Source: an uncultured Eubacteriales bacterium (GTDB taxonomy: Bacteria; Bacillota; Clostridia; Oscillospirales; CAG-272). Taken from it: 6,528 bases of DNA. The DNA lies in the NCBI GenBank assembly GCA_934503195.1, contig CAKSVM010000129.1, positions 1 to 6,528 on the forward strand, written 5' to 3'. Below the pieces are notes generated by a model that was given only the letters and a program-made list of their open reading frames with translations, was not told the DNA's origin and did no database searches. The position numbers were made by a program, and so were the translations under genes. Shown here piece after piece: positions 1 through 3,907 of the stretch (position 1 is its first letter; every line of letters starts with the position of its first letter).

Positions 1-215
1 ACGCGCGCGACGTCGTTGACAGCGGTTCTGTGGAGGTAGCAGTTGGGGAGAAGCTCCTCGTTGAGCTTGATCATTTCTCCGGTCTCGCAGGCTTCCTTGC
101 GGAGAGCTTCGAGCTGATCCTCTTCTCCGGTGATGAGAACGATCTTTTCGGGCTGGACCATTGCGGCCATCTCGTCGATCCACGCGTTGACAAACTTGTT
201 ATTCGTGATTGCCAT
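1..215 (-). CDS. pckG: Phosphoenolpyruvate carboxykinase (GTP), N-terminal part, cut by the window edge
   Basis: The minus strand from the ATG at 215-213 encodes 71 complete codons before the window ends, starting MAITNNKFVNAWIDEM. It contains the segments NNKFVNAWIDEM, VQPEKIV, GEEDQLEALRKEAC and LHRTAVNDVAR, which I recognise as the start of GTP-dependent PEP carboxykinase. The family converts oxaloacetate and GTP to phosphoenolpyruvate, CO2 and GDP in the cytosol, in gluconeogenesis or in the reverse, CO2-fixing direction used by many anaerobes. A GGAGAA ribosome binding site lies about six bases before the ATG, and a TTGCAA/TATAAT promoter lies about 75 bases upstream of it. The catalytic parts (P-loop, metal ligands, active-site cysteine) are beyond the window, so activity cannot be judged. 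The identification rests on recall of the family N-terminus. Confidence 0.88.
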   Translation of the reverse strand, partial: MAITNNKFVNAWIDEMAAMVQPEKIVLITGEEDQLEALRKEACETGEMIKLNEELLPNCYLHRTAVNDVAR

Positions 216-297
216 GATGTTTCTCCTATCTATAAAATATATAAAATGTTGACTGAGTATCCGGCTGAAAAATGTCGACCATTCTTCCGCCAGTATA

Positions 298-326
298 ATT
301 ATACTACAGCGTTCCTTTTTTTGCAA
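298..326 (-). promoter_or_regulatory. Promoter of pckG
   Basis: On the minus strand TTGCAA (326-321) is followed after exactly 17 bases by TATAAT (303-298). The predicted start is near 291, giving a leader of about 75 nt before the pckG ATG. The -10 sits inside a perfect 14-bp palindrome (292-305, AGTATAATTATACT). The same TTGCAA-17-TATAAT pair is found upstream of rsmA, which supports both calls. Confidence 0.72.
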
Positions 327-460
327 GGGGGTTTTCCTGAAATTTCCGAGCGTTTTACACTTTGTTAATAATGTATCTATCTTTCGGGAGGATCCGGACC
401 AGTCCCTTGTTCTGATGATAGTATACCACAGAAATATGTCAGGTGCTAGTAAGAAATGTT

Positions 461-488
461 AAAAAATCTCTTTGACGGATAGGCAAAG
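461..488 (-). terminator. Weak intrinsic terminator after rsmA
   Basis: Reading the minus strand after the rsmA stop, a 5-bp stem CTTTG/CAAAG (488-484 and 474-470) with a 9-nt loop is followed by AGA and a run of six T (466-461). The location 20 nt after the stop fits a terminator, but the stem is short and AT-rich, so it may be leaky and let transcription run on towards pckG. Confidence 0.38.
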
Positions 489-509
489 CGCGCGTTGTGT
501 CTGACTTTT

Positions 510-1370
510 TCACATTCCGGCGAGAATGTCCGAAAGGCGCGCGAAATCTTCAAGGGTCAGACGCTCTCCACGTATATCCGACGGGAGTCCGGCTTTTTCG
601 ATCGCCTCGGGGATGATCTCCTTCGGAAACTCGGTGCGGAGGGAATTGGCGAGGGTTTTTCTGCGCTGAGCGAAGGCTCCGCGTATGACGCGGAAGAGCG
701 TGTCCTCGTCGTTCACCTGAACGGGCGGGGCTTTGTGGAGCTTTATCCGGATGACGGTCGAGTCGACCTTCGGCGCGGGGACAAAGCAGCCGGCGGGGAC
801 GTTGAAGAGACGCTCAACGCTTCCGTAATAAGCGAGCGAGGCGGTTATCGCGCCGTACTCGGGATCTCCGGCGGGTGCGACAAGGCGCGCGGCGACCTCC
901 TTCTGGATCATGACGGTGATCGACTCAAGCGGGAGTCTTGACTCGACGAGCTTCATTATGATCGGCGTCGTTATATAATAAGGAAGGTTTGCGGCGACGG
1001 CGACGCTGAGTCCGAGCGGTGTGAATTCGCGCTCAATGAGTTCCGCAAGGTCGGTTTTAAGTACGTCGGCGTTTATGACCGAGGTGTTGTCGAGGTCGGC
1101 GAGGGTTTCGGAGAGGATCGGGATTAAGGAGGTGTCGATTTCTATCGCGACGACCTTGTCGGCGCGGGGCGAAAGTTCGCGGGTGAGAGTGCCGATTCCG
1201 GGGCCGATTTCGATGATTCCGCGCTTTTCGGGAAGAAGTCCGACGGCCGCCTCGGCGATTTTCACGGGGACTTCGGGTGAAATCAGGAAATTCTGCCCAA
1301 ATTTCTTCTGGAACGATACCCCATGTTTCGTCATAACCTCACGAATTGTTGAAAGATCTGTAAGTTTCAT
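510..1370 (-). CDS. rsmA: 16S rRNA (adenine1518-N6/adenine1519-N6)-dimethyltransferase
   Basis: This encodes 286 residues, the usual length for RsmA/KsgA. The enzyme uses S-adenosylmethionine to dimethylate two adjacent adenines in the 3' terminal helix of 16S rRNA during 30S assembly. Visible landmarks, in order, are KKFGQNFL (22-29), the SAM-binding motif EIGPGIGTLT (54-63), the acidic EID after strand 2 (77-79), the catalytic NLPYYI (128-133), FVPAPKVDS (196-204), and the C-terminal RGAFAQRRK (230-238) and RGERL (267-271). All key residues are present, so it should be functional. I chose the ATG at 1370-1368 because AGAGGA lies seven bases upstream and the protein then begins in register with family members. 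A TTG six codons earlier would overlap that ribosome binding site. It has its own TTGCAA/TATAAT promoter and faces away from the tRNA gene. Confidence 0.97.
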   Translation of the reverse strand: MKLTDLSTIREVMTKHGVSFQKKFGQNFLISPEVPVKIAEAAVGLLPEKRGIIEIGPGIGTLTRELSPRADKVVAIEIDTSLIPILSETLADLDNTSVINADVLKTDLAELIEREFTPLGLSVAVAANLPYYITTPIIMKLVESRLPLESITVMIQKEVAARLVAPAGDPEYGAITASLAYYGSVERLFNVPAGCFVPAPKVDSTVIRIKLHKAPPVQVNDEDTLFRVIRGAFAQRRKTLANSLRTEFPKEIIPEAIEKAGLPSDIRGERLTLEDFARLSDILAGM

Positions 1371-1381
1371 TGATTTTCCTC

Positions 1382-1410
1382 TTGACAAATGGCTTGTGGT
1401 GTGCTATAAT
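1382..1410 (+). promoter_or_regulatory. Consensus promoter of tRNA-Thr
   Basis: Perfect TTGACA (1382-1387), a 17-base spacer and perfect TATAAT (1405-1410), with a TGC extended -10 directly before it. This is the strongest promoter in the window. The predicted start is near 1417, leaving about 54 nt of 5' leader to be trimmed by RNase P before the tRNA at 1471. The -35 lies only about 12 bases from the rsmA start codon, inside the rsmA leader. Confidence 0.85.
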
Positions 1411-1425
1411 ATTACTGTTCGATAT

Positions 1426-1454
1426 ATTATACCACATTCTGAAGAGAATTGCAA
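1426..1454 (-). promoter_or_regulatory. Promoter of rsmA
   Basis: On the minus strand TTGCAA (1454-1449) is followed after 17 bases by TATAAT (1431-1426), preceded by TGG as an extended -10. The predicted start is near 1419, about 49 nt before the rsmA ATG. It points directly at the tRNA promoter (1382-1410), so each transcript must cross the other's promoter. Confidence 0.75.
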
Positions 1455-1470
1455 GAGTATTTCGAAATTT

Positions 1471-1545
1471 GCTGGTGTAGCACAGTGGCAGTGCAGCTGA
1501 TTCGTAATCAGCAGGTCGCCGGTTCAAATCCGGCCACCAGCTCCA
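1471..1545 (+). tRNA. tRNA-Thr, anticodon CGT (reads ACG)
   Basis: This is a full cloverleaf with an encoded 3' CCA. The acceptor arms GCTGGTG and CACCAGC pair perfectly, the D stem is GCAC/GTGC, and the anticodon stem GCTGA/TCAGC encloses the loop TTCGTAA, with anticodon CGT at 1503-1505. The T stem GCCGG/CCGGC encloses TTCAAAT. The discriminator base is T, followed by CCA at 1543-1545. The anticodon reads the threonine codon ACG, which suits a GC-rich genome. It is a single-gene unit with its own promoter and terminator, and no other tRNA lies nearby. Confidence 0.97.
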
Positions 1546-1546
1546 G

Positions 1547-1569
1547 AACCGTCCTTCGGGACGGTTTTT
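1547..1569 (+). terminator. Intrinsic terminator of the tRNA-Thr transcript
   Basis: A perfect 8-bp stem AACCGTCC/GGACGGTT (1547-1554 and 1559-1566) closes a TTCG tetraloop and runs into five T (1565-1569), starting two bases after the CCA end. This is a textbook rho-independent terminator. Confidence 0.93.
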
Positions 1570-1582
1570 ACTTTGTGAATAT

Positions 1583-1615
1583 AAAAATCTCTCCCGCCCT
1601 GAAAAAGGACGGGAG
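1583..1615 (-). terminator. Intrinsic terminator after the lipoprotein remnant
   Basis: On the minus strand CTCCCG (1615-1610) pairs with CGGGAG (1596-1591). Two further G-C pairs follow inside, past one mismatch, and then AGATTTTT with five T at 1587-1583. It lies about 15 nt after the stop of the decayed solute-binding protein and faces the tRNA terminator, so the two genes' transcripts are separated from both sides. Confidence 0.7.
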
Positions 1616-1629
1616 ATTTCGTTTGTCTC

Positions 1630-2188
1630 TTATTCGTAAAAGTTTTCGTAGAGTGTGCGGATCGCGGAGTTTACCGATTTTATCTGAGACGCGTAGGGCT
1701 GGTCGTTCAGTATGCACCTTACGAGCAGCGCGTAGAAGTAATTCGTCACCGCCGCGTAGAAGCGTTCGGGCAGGAAGAGCGTGCGTCCCTCGGAGAACGC
1801 GTCATAAAGATTACTGTCCGAGAGCGTATGCTCCGAGAAGCAGATTTCGGGATTCGTCTTTGAGAAGATCTCGCAGAATCTCAGCGCGATCGTCATCGAG
1901 CGGTCGTCTGACATATCGATCACCGGAACGCCGTCAGCGTCGCGTTTATAGCTCGAAATATCGGTCGCGTACTCGAAATGCGCGATGTTTTCCTGAATAT
2001 CGTGCGAGAGCATATAGGCGAAGCGGTAGCGTCCTCGTCGGATTTTCCGTTGCCGTTGAGATCGGCGCACTGTCGGCTTCGGATGTGGATTCGGACGGAG
2101 GTGGCGTCCCGCCATTGCAGGCCGTGGTCTGAAGCACAAGTCCGGTCAGAATTAAAAGTGACAGCGATCGTCTTATGTTCGCTTTCAT
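1630..2188 (-). pseudogene. Decayed extracellular solute-binding lipoprotein (ABC sugar uptake type)
   Basis: AAGGAG (2201-2196) precedes the ATG at 2188. The first frame encodes a lipoprotein signal peptide: MKANIRRS, a hydrophobic core LSLLILTGLVL and a lipobox-like TTAC with Cys24, then a Ser/Thr/Pro-rich linker. This frame then runs into nonsense and stops at 1946. A second frame (2063-2031) reads DLNGNGKSDED, an acidic Ca-loop-like motif familiar from Clostridia solute-binding proteins. A third frame carries on from 2031 as RYRFAYMLSHDIQ and ends ...TLYENFYE at 1630. One missing base near 2031 would rejoin the last two frames. The total is about 186 codons against roughly 450 for the family, so most of the binding domain has been deleted. 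The family assignment is moderately sure, and the loss of function is well supported. Confidence 0.68.
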
Positions 2189-2199
2189 TGTGGTTCTCC

Positions 2200-2430
2200 T
2201 TGTTTTCGGGAAGGGCGGAGCATATCGCGAACGGCAGGAGCTATGAGTTTTCACCCGGATGTGTCGCCGTGATGAAGCCGACGGATTTTCACAGCTACAT
2301 TCCGCGCGGTGGGGTTTTCCGGGCGAAGAAGTTTTATTTTACGGGTGAAAGGCTCGGCGCGGGAATCGAGGGAATTCTCGGAAAGCTGCCGTGCGCGCTC
2401 GATGTCGGGGCGGAGTTCGGCGGGGAGCCC
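2200..2430 (+). pseudogene. Fragment of an AraC-type regulator, cupin sensor domain only
   Basis: The plus frame reads FSGRAEHIANGRSYEFSPG, then CVAVMKPTDFHSYIP and further to about KLPCALDVGAEFGGEP. The pattern 'G..EHI.NG..Y...PG....KP.D.HSY' is typical of the N-terminal beta-barrel of AraC/XylS regulators that sense sugars. There is no start codon or ribosome binding site in frame at the 5' edge. The open frame leftward is only the antisense of the lipoprotein remnant. The C-terminal helix-turn-helix half is absent because the frame runs straight into the repeat array. The left edge coincides with the upstream region of the lipoprotein gene. This suggests that deletions brought together pieces of a regulator and a sugar-binding protein. 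The identification comes from motif resemblance only. Confidence 0.5.
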
Positions 2431-2496
2431 CGCCGACGGTGGATGTTTGATAAGCACGAAACAAGCGGCGGCGCAGAAACTAAATCTGACGCCTGC
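2428..2496 (+). repeat. GC-rich hairpin repeat, copy 1
   Basis: This is a 69-bp unit beginning CCCCGCCGACGGTGGATG and ending CTGACGCCTGC, identical to copy 2. Its first eight bases CCCCGCCG pair perfectly with CGGCGGGG just upstream (2418-2425, two-base loop). It is followed by the palindrome CCCGCGGG (2496-2503). The orientation is arbitrary. Confidence 0.9.
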
Positions 2497-2507
2497 CCGC
2501 GGGGGCC

Positions 2508-2576
2508 CCCCGCCGACGGTGGATGTTTGATAAGCACGAAACAAGCGGCGGCGCAGAAACTAAATCTGACGCCTGC
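2508..2576 (+). repeat. GC-rich hairpin repeat, copy 2
   Basis: Base-for-base identical to copy 1 across all 69 positions, offset by 80 bp. The preceding GCGGGG (2499-2504) pairs with the initial CCCCGC. It is followed by a perfect 9-bp hairpin with arms ACCAGTTGC (2577-2585) and GCAACTGGT (2589-2597) around a TAC loop. Confidence 0.9.
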
Positions 2577-2605
2577 ACCAGTTGCTACGCAACTGGTCGG
2601 GGGCT

Positions 2606-2693
2606 CCCCGCCGACGGTGGATGTTTGATGAGCACGAGACTGACGACGGCGCAGAAAAGAGTCAATGACGTCCGAGTGCAGGGTCGCACCCTG
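2606..2693 (+). repeat. GC-rich hairpin repeat, copy 3, diverged
   Basis: The first 24 bases match copies 1 and 2 exactly, then identity drops (GAGCACGAGAC, CGGCGCAGAAAA). The start CCCCG pairs with the preceding CGGGG (2598-2602). The end carries a different hairpin, CAGGGT (2679-2684) and ACCCTG (2688-2693) around CGC. It interrupts a minus-strand reading frame that starts at 2763. Confidence 0.75.
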
Positions 2694-2763
2694 TCGCTGT
2701 CATGTTGTCGTAGTCGAGCCATTCACCAGAATAGGCTCGCTTTTCGGTGTCTTTGAATTCCAT
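2662..2763 (-). pseudogene. Truncated 5' end of an unrecognised gene, running into repeat copy 3
   Basis: A minus-strand ATG at 2763-2761 has AAAGGA about six bases upstream and opens 33 codons: MEFKDTEKRAYSGEWL, then DYDNMTATG, ending at a TGA (2664-2662). The first 21 or so residues look like an ordinary charged N-terminus. The rest is encoded by the hairpin and body of repeat copy 3, so the original gene was probably cut by the repeat. I do not recognise the family. It could equally be a small peptide gene or chance. Confidence 0.35.
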
Positions 2764-2777
2764 AATTTTCCTTTCTG

Positions 2778-2886
2778 GGGACAGTTGGACGGTTGGGACA
2801 TGGTTTTATACTTTCTTATATATATTTTTTCTTTTTTATTTGTACACGCGAAGGTATAAAGGGGTCTCAACCGTCCCCATTGTCCC
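2778..2886. repeat. AT-centred element with long imperfect inverted arms (MITE- or REP-like)
   Basis: The left arm (2778-2799) reads GGGACAGTTGG then ACGGTTGGGAC. The right arm (2864-2886) is its imperfect complement, which read on the minus strand is GGGACAATGGGG then ACGGTTGAGAC. Pairing continues inward through TTTATAC (2805-2811) and GTATAAA (2854-2860). The centre (about 2812-2850) is very AT-rich, in contrast to the GC-rich surroundings. The right arm ends one base before the TAA of the primase-like ORF. Inverted GGGAC-type ends resemble non-autonomous elements seen near IS200/REP-type transposases, but no transposase is encoded here, so that link is inferred. Confidence 0.65.
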
Positions 2887-2887
2887 T

Positions 2888-3106
2888 TTAATTGGTATTC
2901 GACAAATGAAGATTCAGACAAAAGAAGTATCCGCCCCTTTTCATCTTCTGGTACTTCATTCCGATCTCCCTTCCGAATTTCGTACTCGAATGCACGTACT
3001 GCTCGCCGGCTCGCGCCCAGTCCTTGTACGCCGCGTACAGCAGATTCGCCGGAACATCCCCGCCCGGCTCGGTGCATTCCTCAAGGAACTGCGAAATCGA
3101 GTCCAT
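2888..3106 (-). pseudogene. Orphan C-terminal domain resembling phage/plasmid D5-type primase
   Basis: The ORF has 72 codons from the ATG at 3106-3104 (GGGGG ribosome binding site four bases upstream) to TAA at 2890-2888. It contains ISQFLEECTEPG, LLYAAYKDWARAGEQ, STKFGREIG and MKRGGYFFCLNL. The order 'FLEEC ... LY.AYK.W....GE ... S..KFGRE ... G' is the pattern I associate with the winged-helix C-terminal domain of P4/D5-family primase-helicases, where full proteins have about 500 to 800 residues. The primase and helicase domains are missing. It may be the remains of a mobile element, or a small stand-alone DNA-binding protein, since it keeps a start codon and a ribosome binding site. The inverted-arm element begins right after its stop. 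No catalytic function is expected. Confidence 0.5.
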
Positions 3107-3117
3107 GATTCCCCCTG

Positions 3118-3150
3118 TCAAGACACGAATTTGTAAACTTTTTCATACAT
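3118..3150 (-). other. Possible 10-codon leader ORF before the primase-like remnant
   Basis: AAAGGA (3164-3159) is followed after eight bases by an ATG opening MYEKVYKFVS and a TGA at 3120-3118, 11 bases before the ATG of the primase-like ORF and in another frame. It could be a translated leader, or the surviving N-terminus of a gene whose middle was deleted out of frame. Confidence 0.25.
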
Positions 3151-3151
3151 A

Positions 3152-3180
3152 TTGACGATCCTTTCGTAATGTAGTATACT
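3152..3180 (+). promoter_or_regulatory. Promoter of the ABC transporter operon
   Basis: TTGACG (3152-3157), a 17-base spacer and TATACT (3175-3180) precede the ATPase gene, with a predicted start near 3187 and a leader of about 42 nt. The leader contains the dyad ATGAC (3185-3189)/GTCAT (3203-3207) and then a strong GGAGGAG ribosome binding site (3214-3220), eight bases before the ATG. Confidence 0.75.
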
Positions 3181-3200
3181 ATAAATGACGAGATTTACAA
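3173..3200 (-). promoter_or_regulatory. Possible divergent promoter sharing the -10 of the ABC promoter
   Basis: The -10 lies in the palindrome AGTATACT (3173-3180), so TATACT is also read on the minus strand (3178-3173). A TTGTAA (3200-3195) stands 16 bases upstream of it. The predicted start near 3166 would lead into the 10-codon leader and the primase-like ORF. Confidence 0.4.
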
Positions 3201-3228
3201 ATGTCATAAATTCGGAGGAGATGACATC

Positions 3229-3903
3229 ATGCTTATTGAGACACGGAATCTGACAAAAATTTACGGCGCGGGGAAAAGCGAAGTGCGCGCGCTCGACGAC
3301 GTTTCGCTACAGATCGGACGCGGGGAATTCGTCTCGGTCGTAGGTTCGAGCGGAAGCGGAAAATCGACGCTTCTGCATCTTCTGGGCGGACTCGAAATCC
3401 CGACCTTCGGGAAGGTTTTCATCGACGGGAACGACATTTACTCGCTTTCGGCCGACCGTCTCACCGAGTTTCGCAGAAGGTCGATCGGGTTCGTTTTTCA
3501 GAAGTACAATCTGATTCCGGATCTCGACGTCTTCGAAAATGTCACGCTCCCGCTCGGACTCGACGGGAAAAAAGCCGATCCGGCCGAGGTTTGTTCGCTG
3601 CTTGAGACGCTCGGAATCGCCGACAAGGAGAATTCGCTCCCGTCGCAGCTCTCGGGCGGACAACAGCAGAGAGTCGCGATTGCCCGCGCGCTGATCACAA
3701 AGCCGCACATAATCCTCGCCGACGAGCCGACCGGAAATCTCGACTCGAAGTCGGGAAACGACGTCATGCGCGCGCTCATTTCGCTGAACGAGAGCTTCGG
3801 TCAGACTATCGTTCTCATCACGCACAACGATGAGCTGGCGAAAATGACAACCCGGACGATCCGCGTCGGCGACGGAAAGATCGTCTCCGATCAGGTGAGG
3901 TGA
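3229..3903 (+). CDS. ABC transporter ATP-binding protein, LolD/MacB type
   Basis: This encodes 224 residues, full length for an ATPase of the LolD/MacB/SalX group, which hydrolyses ATP in the cytoplasm to drive an FtsX-type permease. All nucleotide-binding motifs are present: Walker A GSSGSGKST (39-47), Q-loop Gln91 in FVFQKYNLIP, signature LSGGQQQR (141-148), Walker B IILADEP with catalytic Glu166, D-loop NLDS (170-173) and H-loop His199 in ITHND. The segment GRGEFVSVVG and the phrase ADEPTGNLD are typical of this subgroup. The ATG is fixed by the GGAGGAG ribosome binding site. The stop is four bases before the permease start, so the two genes are co-transcribed and their products should form one complex. 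The substrate cannot be told from the ATPase. Confidence 0.96.
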   Translation: MLIETRNLTKIYGAGKSEVRALDDVSLQIGRGEFVSVVGSSGSGKSTLLHLLGGLEIPTFGKVFIDGNDIYSLSADRLTEFRRRSIGFVFQKYNLIPDLDVFENVTLPLGLDGKKADPAEVCSLLETLGIADKENSLPSQLSGGQQQRVAIARALITKPHIILADEPTGNLDSKSGNDVMRALISLNESFGQTIVLITHNDELAKMTTRTIRVGDGKIVSDQVR

Positions 3904-3907
3904 CGTC

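Larger units (their letters stand above)
3129..3202. promoter_or_regulatory. Perfect 9-bp inverted repeat flanking the ABC operon promoter (possible operator pair)
   Basis: ATTTGTAAA (3129-3137) and its exact complement TTTACAAAT (3194-3202) lie either side of the core promoter, about 56 bp apart. Relative to the predicted start near 3187 they sit at about -58 to -50 and +8 to +16. Such spacing could hold a regulator bound as two sites or through a loop. No regulator gene is present in the window. Confidence 0.4.

Noticed and set aside
30..368. 112-codon plus-strand open frame opposite pckG
   Set aside because: It is antisense to the recognisable pckG N-terminus and runs through its promoter region.
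495..941. 148-codon plus-strand open frame opposite rsmA
   Set aside because: It is a shadow of rsmA, whose catalytic motifs are all present on the other strand.
1521..1545. Integration site (attB) with a downstream copy of the tRNA 3' end
   Set aside because: I looked for a second copy of the tRNA-Thr 3' end in 1546-3200 and saw none, and there is no integrase gene in the window.
2577..2597. Integron attC site or transcription terminator
   Set aside because: The stem lacks attC core boxes (no RYYYAAC/GTTRRRY pair) and has no T run after it on either strand.
2418..2695. CRISPR array
   Set aside because: The repeated unit is 69 bp with unequal gaps of 11 and 29 bp, the third copy is diverged, and no cas gene is present.
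2309..2756. Several open frames across the repeat array on both strands
   Set aside because: They arise from translating the GC-rich repeat, carry no ribosome binding site or recognisable domain, and change content at every repeat boundary.
2700..3077. 125-codon minus-strand open frame spanning the inverted-arm element
   Set aside because: It is out of frame with the primase-like motifs, crosses the AT-rich element and ends in low-complexity residues, so it is a chance frame.
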